Assembly: GCA_964549505.1 (NCBI GenBank)
Contig: CAZJVD010000006.1
Location: 1-64,000, forward strand
DNA length: 64,000 bases
Source: CAZJVD01 sp964549505
Lineage (GTDB): Bacteria; Bdellovibrionota; UBA1018; CAZJVD01
Reading direction: 5' to 3'
Part shown: in pieces, positions 50,014-58,014 of the stretch
Numbering within the stretch: the stretch's first letter is position 1
Layout: every line of letters begins with the position of its first letter
Program-made: the position numbers and the translations under genes
The notes under the pieces: generated by a model
The model's input: the letters and a program-made list of their open reading frames with translations, nothing else
Database searches by the model: none
Told to the model about the DNA's origin: nothing

Positions 50014-52827
50014 ATGATCAGAGGACCCGGAAAAAATAATTCGAGTGCTCGTGAGTGGCATCCTGATCGGACGCTTTTTCTTGTTGATATCAGCTCGTTC
50101 ATCTTTCGAGCGTACTACGCGATTCGTGGTTTAAAGACTTCCCGAGGAGAACCGACGAACGCTGTTTTTGGTGTTGCTCAGATGTTGATGAGTGTCGTTT
50201 CTGAGGTGAAACCAAAGTATCTTGTCTCGGCTTTCGACTCGAAAGAACCGTCGTTTCGAAAAGAAGTTTACAAAGAATACAAAGCCCATCGTCCGCCGCC
50301 TCCCGACGATCTGATTCCGCAGTTCGAGCGCATGGAGCCTTTGGTCGAAGCATTCGGGATTGCAAAGGTTCGTCAGTCAGGCATCGAAGCCGATGACCTG
50401 ATCGCGGCGCTGTGTGTAGGATGGCTCGCTGAGGACAAGAAAAACCAAGTCGTCCTTGTGACGGGCGACAAGGATCTCATGCAGCTCGTGAACGATCGGG
50501 TCTCGGTCTGGGACACGATGAAGGGCATCGTTTACACACCCAAAGAAGTCGAAGAGAAGTTTGGTCTTCCGCCGACCCAGATTCGCGATTATCTAGCGAT
50601 CGTCGGCGATAGTTCTGACAATATTCCGGGTGTCGCCGGTATCGGCCCGAAGGGCGCCGTCGAGCTCCTCAAACAGTACGAAACACTCGAAGTGGTTCTC
50701 GAAGCGGCCGCCGCTGGGAAAATCACCGGGAAAAAGGGCACGTCGCTGGTTGCTTCGCGCGCCGACGCACTCTTGTCGCAGAAACTGGCGACCCTAGCCG
50801 TCGAAACGAAACTTCCTTGGAAGAATCTTCGTGATGAAACCGTTTATCCGAGAGGGGATCGATCAGGACTCGATGCGCTTTTGCGTGAATTAGAGTTTTT
50901 TTCGTTGGTCGAGAAGTGGTCCAAGAACGCGGTCACCAGTGGGGCCAGTGAGGGCGGTGCACGCGCGGCGGGCGACGTTGGAGGCAGCAGTAGTGACCCG
51001 GGCGTGAATGCATTGCCGTCGAGTGATCTGGAGTTCGTTTCGGTCCAGACGGAAAAGGATCTGGCGATACTCCGTGATGCGATTCTGAAAGCAGGGGAGT
51101 GCGCTTTTGATCTTGAGACCACGTCACTCAATCCACGCGAGGCCAAGATCGTCGGTCTTGCGCTGGCGGTGGACGGAAAACGCGGATTTTATATTCCGGT
51201 AGGGCACAAGGATGCCGACGCCAAACAGCTTCGACTCGAAACTGTCTTTGAGTATCTCAAGCCGATTCTCGAAAACCCAAAGATCAAGAAGATCGGGCAG
51301 AATTTAAAATACGATTGGAGTGTTCTCCTCGAGAACGGCATCAATCCTGACGGGCTTGGCGCGGACACGATGATCGCCGACTATGTTCTCGATCCGGCCG
51401 GGAAGCACAACCTCGAAACCATCGCTCAGAAGCGGCTGGGTTACCGCGTTCTCACGTACGAGGAGGTGTGTGGGAAGGGTAAAGATCAGATTGGGTTTGA
51501 GGATGTACCCGTTGAACGTGCGACACGCTATTCTGCCGAAGATGCCGTGATTGCGCTCAAACTATGGCAGTCGATGAAGCCGCATCTTGAACAAGAGCAC
51601 TTGATGCCGGTTCTTGCTGAGCTCGATTTTCCGCTCGTGCGTGTCTTGGTCGATATGGAGCTTGCCGGAATTGCGATCGATGAAAAATACCTCGGAAAAC
51701 TTTCGGTTCAGTTTGGTGAGGAGATGGCCAAACTCGAAAAGAGGATTCAGTCGTTTTCGTCAAAGCCGATTAATCTGCAATCGACAAAACAGCTTCAGGA
51801 ATTTCTTTTTAAAGAGCTTGGTCTGCCAGCACAATTCAAAACAAAAACGGGCTATTCGACGGATGCGAGTGTGCTCGAGTCTTTGAGTTCCATGCATGAA
51901 GTGCCGAAGCTCCTGCTAGAGTTTCGAGAACTGGCAAAACTAAAAAATACCTATGTCGATCCGCTCCCGCTTCTGATCGACAAGAAAACCGGACGTGTAC
52001 ACGGTAGCTTTCATCAAACGGTTGCGGCGACGGGTCGGCTTTCGAGTTCTGATCCGAACCTCCAAAACATCCCGACACGTACGGAGCGTGGAGAGTTGAT
52101 CCGCCGGGCGTTCGTCGCGGGCAAAGGGAACGTTCTCCTGAGTTGCGATTACAGCCAGATCGAGCTTCGGATCTTGGCTTCGATGAGTGACGATCCTGCG
52201 CTGATATCTGCGTTTCAAAATGACGAGGATGTGCACGCAAGTACGGCTAGCGAGATTTTTAAGACACCACTTAAGAGTGTGACCGAGCGCGAACGATCGA
52301 TCGCTAAAGCGATTAATTTTGGTTTGATGTATGGAAAGACGCCGTTTGGTCTCGCGCAAGAGCTCAAGATTCCGAGATCCGAGGCAAAGGCGATCATCGA
52401 CACGTACTTTACTCGCTATTCAAAGGTGAAGCGCTTCTTGGATCTTCAGATCGAGCGCGCGCGCGATACAGGATTTGCGTTGACGTTGCTGGGGCGAAAG
52501 CGTTTGCTGCCTGAGATTCATTCGAAGAATCCTGCGCTTCGTGGTGTGGGCGAACGAATGGCCATGAATACGCCGATTCAGGGAACGGCAGCCGATCTCA
52601 TGAAACGCGCGATGATTGATCTTCACGAGACACTGGCGGCTAAGAAGTTCAGATCGCGCATGATCGTTCAGGTGCACGATGAGTTGGTGCTGGAATGTCC
52701 CGAGGGTGAGCTCGACGGAGTTGCAAGAATGGTTGCCAGTGCGATGGAGCAAGCGGTCGAATTCAAAGTACCCCTCAAGGTGAACACCTCGGTCGGACCG
52801 AACTGGATGGACTTGAAAACCAAATAG
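50014..52827 (+). CDS. polA: DNA polymerase I
   Basis: 937 residues with all three domains. The 5'-3' nuclease shows SAFDSKEPSFRKEVYKEYKA and LVTGDKDLMQLV; the 3'-5' exonuclease begins with FDLETTSLNP (Asp-x-Glu intact); the polymerase contains SCDYSQIELRILA, the KAINFGLMYG segment and the VQVHDELVLE motif C. It fills gaps and removes primers. The stop codon TAG lies inside the left arm of a large hairpin, so the final codons are partly contributed by that element. Confidence 0.98.
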   Translation: MIRGPGKNNSSAREWHPDRTLFLVDISSFIFRAYYAIRGLKTSRGEPTNAVFGVAQMLMSVVSEVKPKYLVSAFDSKEPSFRKEVYKEYKAHRPPPPDDLIPQFERMEPLVEAFGIAKVRQSGIEADDLIAALCVGWLAEDKKNQVVLVTGDKDLMQLVNDRVSVWDTMKGIVYTPKEVEEKFGLPPTQIRDYLAIVGDSSDNIPGVAGIGPKGAVELLKQYETLEVVLEAAAAGKITGKKGTSLVASRADALLSQKLATLAVETKLPWKNLRDETVYPRGDRSGLDALLRELEFFSLVEKWSKNAVTSGASEGGARAAGDVGGSSSDPGVNALPSSDLEFVSVQTEKDLAILRDAILKAGECAFDLETTSLNPREAKIVGLALAVDGKRGFYIPVGHKDADAKQLRLETVFEYLKPILENPKIKKIGQNLKYDWSVLLENGINPDGLGADTMIADYVLDPAGKHNLETIAQKRLGYRVLTYEEVCGKGKDQIGFEDVPVERATRYSAEDAVIALKLWQSMKPHLEQEHLMPVLAELDFPLVRVLVDMELAGIAIDEKYLGKLSVQFGEEMAKLEKRIQSFSSKPINLQSTKQLQEFLFKELGLPAQFKTKTGYSTDASVLESLSSMHEVPKLLLEFRELAKLKNTYVDPLPLLIDKKTGRVHGSFHQTVAATGRLSSSDPNLQNIPTRTERGELIRRAFVAGKGNVLLSCDYSQIELRILASMSDDPALISAFQNDEDVHASTASEIFKTPLKSVTERERSIAKAINFGLMYGKTPFGLAQELKIPRSEAKAIIDTYFTRYSKVKRFLDLQIERARDTGFALTLLGRKRLLPEIHSKNPALRGVGERMAMNTPIQGTAADLMKRAMIDLHETLAAKKFRSRMIVQVHDELVLECPEGELDGVARMVASAMEQAVEFKVPLKVNTSVGPNWMDLKTK

Positions 52828-52928
52828 TGTCTGGCTACTTTTGGTAGCAACAACGCGTCATGATCTACCCGGATCATCCGGATCATGACGCGTTGTTGCT
52901 ACCAAAAGTAGCCAGACACTATTTGGTT
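52818..52928. repeat. Perfect 48-bp stem hairpin built from two REP-like units (REPIN-like)
   Basis: The left arm 52818-52865 and right arm 52881-52928 are exact reverse complements around a 15-base loop. Each arm contains ACCAAATAGTGTCTGGC...TTTTGGTAGC, which resembles the single unit at 61989-62021 (GCTACCAAAT, AGTGTCAGGCACC, ATTTGGTAGC). The element reaches from the polA stop codon to the stop codon of the convergent gene, including both. Two REP units in opposite orientation define a REPIN; it may also terminate transcription from both sides. Confidence 0.92.
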
Positions 52929-53367
52929 ATTCTTCTTTAACGGCGCCGACCTTAACGAGCAGTTCGTTATAGGTTTCGGCCAATTCCGGAAAAAAGTCTT
53001 TTTCACGAAACGCGACTTTGCGTTTGGTTTCGCCGCTCATGATTTCTTTCATGTGCTTCTGCAAACGAAACAGGGGTCCGGCGACTCGATTTGAGAGGAT
53101 CAATCCGCCAAAGACCATCATGAAAAGGACAACGCCCGATGTGAGCGAGAAGATGAGCTGCATCTTGCCGCGTTCTTCGGCGATGATTTCTCGGATCACA
53201 GGATCATTTAGAATTTCTTCGGTCTCCGTGTTTCCTGACAAACGGGTCAGTAGGAAGAGATTTTCCGCGTAGTAGACGACGATGGCAGCGAGTGCCAAAA
53301 CGGAAAAGAACGCGATGAGCGTCAGTTGAAACTTGGGATTGATAAGATATTGCCGTCTCCGGAACAT
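52927..53367 (-). CDS. Small HAMP-domain membrane protein
   Basis: 146 residues. Two membrane spans (about 13-33 and 71-92) flank a short periplasmic loop of some 38 residues. The C-terminus has the HAMP pattern: GPLFRLQKHMKEIM and DFFPELAETYNELL. There is no kinase, methyl-accepting or cyclase domain after it, so it may act by pairing with another protein. Its stop codon falls in the right arm of the large hairpin. Confidence 0.82.
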   Translation of the reverse strand: MFRRRQYLINPKFQLTLIAFFSVLALAAIVVYYAENLFLLTRLSGNTETEEILNDPVIREIIAEERGKMQLIFSLTSGVVLFMMVFGGLILSNRVAGPLFRLQKHMKEIMSGETKRKVAFREKDFFPELAETYNELLVKVGAVKEE

Positions 53368-53462
53368 AGCGAAACACCCCCGTATTGTTTTAGTTTAAGG
53401 GCGGCGTGTCCAAAGTCCAACGCTTTTCCCAAAGGTATTATTCGGAGACGCTTTTAAGGGAC

Positions 53463-54089
53463 TTAACTGCGCCACAGAAAACTGACGATCGCCAGCAGTA
53501 CGAGGATCCCGAGGGCGGCCCAGTATGCTTCAAAGCCCTTGTTTTTCTTGGCGAGTTGGAAATCAAAGCGCAAACCGTTCTGACTGGTGTTGAGGGCCTC
53601 GAGCTGACGGCGGGTGTCGGGCCTGACATACAGCCGGGGCCAAAACCGAGGAACACCGTCAAGATACGCCTGGAATGTGGGTCCGAAGATCGCGGCGAGT
53701 TTGGTTTCCTCGTCGAGAATAATGAAATGATAGACCGTGCAGTATCCGACGGCTGTTGCGAGCATGAAGGCGATGTTTCCTGTGGCCCAAGCGGCTCCTA
53801 TCGCCATCAAAAATGTACCGAAATAGAGTGGGTTGCGTGTGTAAAAGTACGGCCCGCACACCGAAAGCTTCGAATCTTTTCGGAGATAACCACTGGCCCA
53901 GAATCGTAGGCTCGCACCCGCAAGGATCGTGATCACCGCGATCGTGTCCGGAGACTTGCGCGCTAGCAGCGCGAGAAATGCACAGTAAATCCATGCAAAC
54001 GCAATTCGCGTCTTTCCACGTACAAAACTTCGAAACCATTCACCGCGGCTCACTTGTGTGTCCTGTTGTTGGATGCTCTGTGTGTCCAT
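53463..54089 (-). CDS. Isoprenylcysteine carboxyl methyltransferase-family membrane protein
   Basis: About 208 residues from the ATG at 54089; another ATG at 54161 is possible. It has several membrane spans and the family signature GPYFYTRNPLYFGTF with EETKLAAIFGPTFQAYLDGV, the SAM-binding and catalytic region of ICMT/PEMT-like enzymes. In bacteria such proteins methylate lipids, isoprenoid or other hydrophobic substrates; the substrate here is unknown. The final segment (AALGILVLLAIVSFLW) is an extra span. Confidence 0.8.
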   Translation of the reverse strand: MDTQSIQQQDTQVSRGEWFRSFVRGKTRIAFAWIYCAFLALLARKSPDTIAVITILAGASLRFWASGYLRKDSKLSVCGPYFYTRNPLYFGTFLMAIGAAWATGNIAFMLATAVGYCTVYHFIILDEETKLAAIFGPTFQAYLDGVPRFWPRLYVRPDTRRQLEALNTSQNGLRFDFQLAKKNKGFEAYWAALGILVLLAIVSFLWRS

Positions 54090-54264
54090 AAAACCGATGA
54101 CTCGACCTCGCTTGCTCTCGTACGACCACGCCCGCCGCGGTCCGTGACGAATCATACGCATACTGACATGTACTGGGTGCGACCGTCAAAAAACAGATTG
54201 TGCTCACAAACTCGTCCAAAAAAGTTGCCGAGTCTAATGCGATCCGTTATTTAAGACCTACCCC

Positions 54265-55404
54265 ATGAATACCGATCCGAGCCGTAGAGAAAAACAGCGT
54301 AAAGAGACTATCAAGATGAAATCGAACCCCCATGCGTCCAAGCTGAAACTGGATCGCGGTACGAACGGCAAGGCAGTACACGGAACCCCAGGTACCACGT
54401 CGCACGCCTCCCGCTCCAAGGACTTCAAACTGAAGCCCGAACAGCTTCGTCAGATCTACGATCTGATGGCAAAATCGCGCGCGCTCGAAGAGCGGCTTAT
54501 CAAGATGTACAAGCAGTCGGACGGCTATTTTTGGATCGGTGGTCCCGGAGAAGAAGCATTCAATGTTCCCCTGGGTCTGCTCGGAAAAAAGGGGCAGGGA
54601 AAGGATTTTGATTACTGGCATTTTCACTATCGTTCGAGTGCGACCATGGTTGCCCTTGGTATGGAGCCGGTCGAAGCGTTGCGCCAGATGAAGAACGTAG
54701 CGTCGGATCCGTTTAGTGGTGGTCGTAACTTTTCGAATCATTATTCACGCCACGCGTGGAACGTGATTCCGGTGACGTCGACGATCGAAACTCAGTACGC
54801 GACAGCCATCGGAACTGGCATTGCGCAAAAACGCCACGGCGGTAACGGTATTACGATCGTGACAGGTGGGGATGCAGGAACGGCCGAAGGCGAGTTCGCA
54901 AGCTGTTTGATCTGGTCAACGCGTCCTGAAAAAGAGCTTCCGATGCTCATCATTGTGACCAACAACACGTGGGGAATCTCGACCGCGTTTGGTACGCAGC
55001 ATGGTGAACAACATATCGCTGATCGTGGAAAAGCATTCGGGATGAAAACGATGGTCGTCAATGGCCTCGATGTCGAAGAAAGTTATTTCGGTTTGAAGGA
55101 AGCGATGGATTACATTCGCAAAGAGCGCAAACCCGTGCTCTTAGAGGCAAAAGTTTCGCGTCTTTACGGCCATAGTTCGGCCAGCGGTGCGAACTTTCAC
55201 TCGGAAGAGTCGGATCCCTTGAAAGTTTTTCAAGACCAGCTCGAGAACGCCGGCGTGATGAAGCGTGCTGAGATGACGGAGATTCTAAAACAGTACGAAG
55301 ATCTCTTTCTTGAGCAAGCCAAGCAGGTCAAGGAAGAGCCCCTTCCGGATGGTTCGACGATTTACGATTATACGTACTATGGGCAAAAGGGGAGGACCTG
55401 GTAA
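54265..55404 (+). CDS. 2-oxoacid dehydrogenase E1 component, alpha subunit
   Basis: 379 residues. The thiamine pyrophosphate fold is seen in VTGGDAGTAEGEFASC and the partner NN (IIVTNNTWGIS); an Asp-Ala replaces the Asp-Gly of many E1 alphas. GPGEEAFNVPLG and HYRSSATMVALGM are further landmarks. The first 45 residues are basic and low-complexity. With the beta subunit that follows it would decarboxylate pyruvate or a branched 2-oxoacid and pass the acyl group to lipoyl E2, which is not encoded in this window. The ATG overlaps-by-one the next start. Confidence 0.9.
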   Translation: MNTDPSRREKQRKETIKMKSNPHASKLKLDRGTNGKAVHGTPGTTSHASRSKDFKLKPEQLRQIYDLMAKSRALEERLIKMYKQSDGYFWIGGPGEEAFNVPLGLLGKKGQGKDFDYWHFHYRSSATMVALGMEPVEALRQMKNVASDPFSGGRNFSNHYSRHAWNVIPVTSTIETQYATAIGTGIAQKRHGGNGITIVTGGDAGTAEGEFASCLIWSTRPEKELPMLIIVTNNTWGISTAFGTQHGEQHIADRGKAFGMKTMVVNGLDVEESYFGLKEAMDYIRKERKPVLLEAKVSRLYGHSSASGANFHSEESDPLKVFQDQLENAGVMKRAEMTEILKQYEDLFLEQAKQVKEEPLPDGSTIYDYTYYGQKGRTW

Positions 55405-56477
55405 TGGCCAATATGGCACAGGCCATCCGCATGGCCCTTCACTACGCTGAAGAAAACTTGGGTGTGACAGATATTTTTGGCGAGGACGTCGGTCCTCCGC
55501 TCGGTGGTGTGTTCACCGTCACGCAAGGTTTGAAAACCACTTGGAATGCGCCGCTCGACGAGCGCGGAATTATCGGCGCTGCCATGGGAATAGCGATGGC
55601 AGGCGATCGTTGCGTCGCTGAGATTCAGTTCTGCGACTACATTTACAATACGATCGATCTTCTAAAACTTGCGGGCAACGCTTGCTGGGCAAGCAATGGC
55701 GATTGGAGTGTTCCGATGACCGTGATGACGCCGGTCGGGAGCGGGATCCGCGGGTCGATTTATCACTCCCATTCTTTCGATGCGACGATGACGCATATTC
55801 CGGGATGGAAGATTGTGATGCCGTCCACGCCAGCGGATGCGTACGGCCTCATGCTTTCGTGCATCCAAGACCCAAACCCTTGCATGTTTTTGAAGCCGAA
55901 AGCGCTTCTGCGCGTGCGCGGCGAGGAGCAGATTCCGGGCGAACCGGATCTCACGCCCGAGGGCGAAAAAGAGTTACGTTCTCTGATCGACGCGCCACTT
56001 GGCGATCGCACCCAGTGGAAACCGCGTTGGCCGAAAGGGCTCACGAATTTCATGGTGCCGATCGGACAGGGCAAGATCGTGCGTGAAGGTTCGCATCTCA
56101 CGGTGGTGAGCTATGGTCGGACACTGCCGATCTGCGCAAAAGTCGCCGACGATCTTCGTAACGAAAAGGGGCTCGAAGTCGAAGTCATCGATCTTCGGTC
56201 TCTGTGGCCTTACGACTGGGACATGATCTCGCAGTCGATTCAGAAGACGAAAAAGATCGTTTATGTGAACGAAGACACCGAAGTGTCGAACTTTGGCGAA
56301 CATCTTCTACGACGGACGATCGAAGAGCACTTTTATACACTCGAAGCGCGTCCGCGCTTACTTGCCGGTGAGTTCGTTCCTGGCGTTGGCTTAGCCGATA
56401 CGCTCGAGATGGCCAGCGTTCCACAGTACGGGTCGATCAAAAATCTGCTCGTTGAAGTGGCTGAAGAGAAGCCGTAG
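55404..56477 (+). CDS. 2-oxoacid dehydrogenase E1 component, beta subunit
   Basis: 357 residues. The transketolase-like pyrimidine domain shows GEDVGPPLGGVFTVTQGL and ISEIQFCDYIYNTIDLL-type sequence (here AEIQFCDY), and the C-terminal domain has EVIDLRSLWPYDWDMI and the final lid segment. It forms an alpha2-beta2 E1 with the upstream gene, with which it shares one base (TAATG). Substrate could be pyruvate or branched-chain 2-oxoacids; sequence alone does not settle this. Confidence 0.93.
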   Translation: MANMAQAIRMALHYAEENLGVTDIFGEDVGPPLGGVFTVTQGLKTTWNAPLDERGIIGAAMGIAMAGDRCVAEIQFCDYIYNTIDLLKLAGNACWASNGDWSVPMTVMTPVGSGIRGSIYHSHSFDATMTHIPGWKIVMPSTPADAYGLMLSCIQDPNPCMFLKPKALLRVRGEEQIPGEPDLTPEGEKELRSLIDAPLGDRTQWKPRWPKGLTNFMVPIGQGKIVREGSHLTVVSYGRTLPICAKVADDLRNEKGLEVEVIDLRSLWPYDWDMISQSIQKTKKIVYVNEDTEVSNFGEHLLRRTIEEHFYTLEARPRLLAGEFVPGVGLADTLEMASVPQYGSIKNLLVEVAEEKP

Positions 56478-56851
56478 GAACATTTGGCACAAGCTCGACC
56501 TGCCGTTTGTACAGGGTCGACGTGCCGGGTGTTATGAGTTCGTGACGTGGCCCCTACTCGGGCCCTGGGTCTCGGGCTAAGTTGGACTCCTGCCTGTGGA
56601 AAATGGATGATCTCGTTGTCTACGCGGCGTGATGCTATTAACGCGCCGTCGCTTTTGCTGGCGTTGACGCACCATCGCTTGTGCCGGAACAAGTGCCGCT
56701 CTTAAACAAAAACCCAGGTCGACCCTCGAAGACATGCTTCGAGTTCCGACCTGGGTCTATTCACTACTCTCGTGTTTGAGTCCGTTAAAGCCGTTCCTGG
56801 CTTTGGGTCCCTGGACTCAGACTCTCTTCGTGTATTTCGCTCTCAAAGGCC
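56478..56851. other. Convergent intergenic region with two hairpins
   Basis: No credible gene between the E1 beta stop (56477) and the lipoprotein stop (56852). The right half has a strong hairpin (56712-56756) with a T-run on the leftward strand, and a weaker one near 56775-56820 built from GAGTCC/GGACTC and AAGCC/GGCTT. The left half (56478-56700) shows nothing I can name. Confidence 0.6.
56700..56756 (-). terminator. Rho-independent terminator of the lipoprotein gene
   Basis: ACCCAGGTCG/CGACCTGGGT (outer) and CTCGAAG/CTTCGAG (inner) form a long two-part stem around a 5-base loop. On the leftward strand the stem is followed by TTTTTGTTTAAG, a classic T-run. The distance from the lipoprotein stop at 56852 is about 95 bases. 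Confidence 0.8.
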
Positions 56852-57679
56852 TTACTTGCTGTCTGAGTTCTTACTGTCAGTCTTCTCCGTCTTCACGACT
56901 GGAGCAGATGCTCCGTCGATCCAACGAATCGTGAGACGAACGGATGCGAAATGGCCGTTCTTGTCGCGCTTCGATACGATGGTCAGACCACCAGCATCGT
57001 CCTGCGTTGTGTACGACGTTTTCATAGCCGTGTTCGTTGGATCGAACAAAGCTGCTCCGAGTTCCTTAGCTTCGCTTGAATTTTGTTCAACGAAAGCGTC
57101 GGCGTACTGAATATCGATCGTGCCTTCAGCCAGCTCCTTAGGTTCGAAGCCACGGCTTGAGTGGGTCGCGCCCTTTTTGAACGCATTGCCCGTTACGATG
57201 ACGACGCTACCAGAATTCTCGTTCACGTTGAGCGTAACGATAGCTTCGCGAGCTGGTTGCTCGTCAGCTTTTGCGTCCGCCTTGGCTACGTCTGCCACGT
57301 CTGTCTGATCGGCGGCCCAGCCATTTCCGAATCGATAGACGAGCTGCTTATTCTTGCCTTCAGCGTCCTTCGTCTCGATTTCACGAGCACGGAGATCGCC
57401 ATCGCTGTCGCGTTGCGAAAGCATAGCGTAGAGGCGGCCTGCGTCAGCAGCAGACAGCTGAACGGTTACGACTTCGTTTCCTTTGTCGTCTGTGACAACG
57501 GAAACGCTGTTCGCACCTGGTTCAACGAATACGGTGCCGTCTGCAAGAGCGTAAGTACGAGGCTCACGAACTTGCTTCTGGCTTGAGCTACCCGATGCTC
57601 CACCCGACTGCTCTTCCGACTTGCTGCAGGCGAGAGCGCCGACGGCAAGGGCTATGATAAACAAATTACGAAGTTTCAT
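56852..57679 (-). CDS. Lipoprotein of unknown function
   Basis: 275 residues from the ATG at 57679, which has GGAGGAGAAA upstream; a longer frame to 57733 lacks that. The lipobox VGALAC near residue 17 makes it a lipoprotein; Ser follows the Cys, so outer-membrane sorting is likely. The mature part begins with a Ser/Gly/Glu-rich linker, then a strand-rich domain (TVFVEPGANSVSVVTDDKGN) and a mid-part of Asp/Ala/Lys. The C-terminus ends in Lys/Thr/Ser. No family recognised. Confidence 0.78.
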   Translation of the reverse strand: MKLRNLFIIALAVGALACSKSEEQSGGASGSSSQKQVREPRTYALADGTVFVEPGANSVSVVTDDKGNEVVTVQLSAADAGRLYAMLSQRDSDGDLRAREIETKDAEGKNKQLVYRFGNGWAADQTDVADVAKADAKADEQPAREAIVTLNVNENSGSVVIVTGNAFKKGATHSSRGFEPKELAEGTIDIQYADAFVEQNSSEAKELGAALFDPTNTAMKTSYTTQDDAGGLTIVSKRDKNGHFASVRLTIRWIDGASAPVVKTEKTDSKNSDSK

Positions 57680-58014
57680 TTTTTCTCCTCCATTGGTTTT
57701 ATTTAACGTGGCGCGGAAGGTATGCCTCGTCATAGCGGGTTGTCAAATGGGTTTTTGTAAAACCGCGTGTGTTTTCGACTAGTTGTGTTAGCGCAACGCG
57801 TGATTAATTTGAAGAAACTGGTTTGGAGAAGGTGGGGGTCACTGTCTCTGACACAGATTAAAACGCTAATGAAATCAAATATATGAGTTTACAATTATAC
57901 GTATTAAAATAGTCAACTTTTAGCTTTGAAAATCCGATAATTTCTGTAGACTTATAGGGTAGACCCGAAAAATTTTCTTAGTGCTTCTACCGGAGAGGAC
58001 AGGTTGAGGGGACC
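57680..58014. other. AT-rich divergent promoter region
   Basis: 335 bases between the starts of the lipoprotein gene (leftward) and the 903-residue protein gene (rightward). It is clearly more AT-rich than its surroundings, as promoter regions often are. It includes a GTTGTGTTAGCGCAAC small hairpin and a REP-like phrase (57838-57854). No gene seen; no individual promoter elements could be fixed. Confidence 0.6.
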
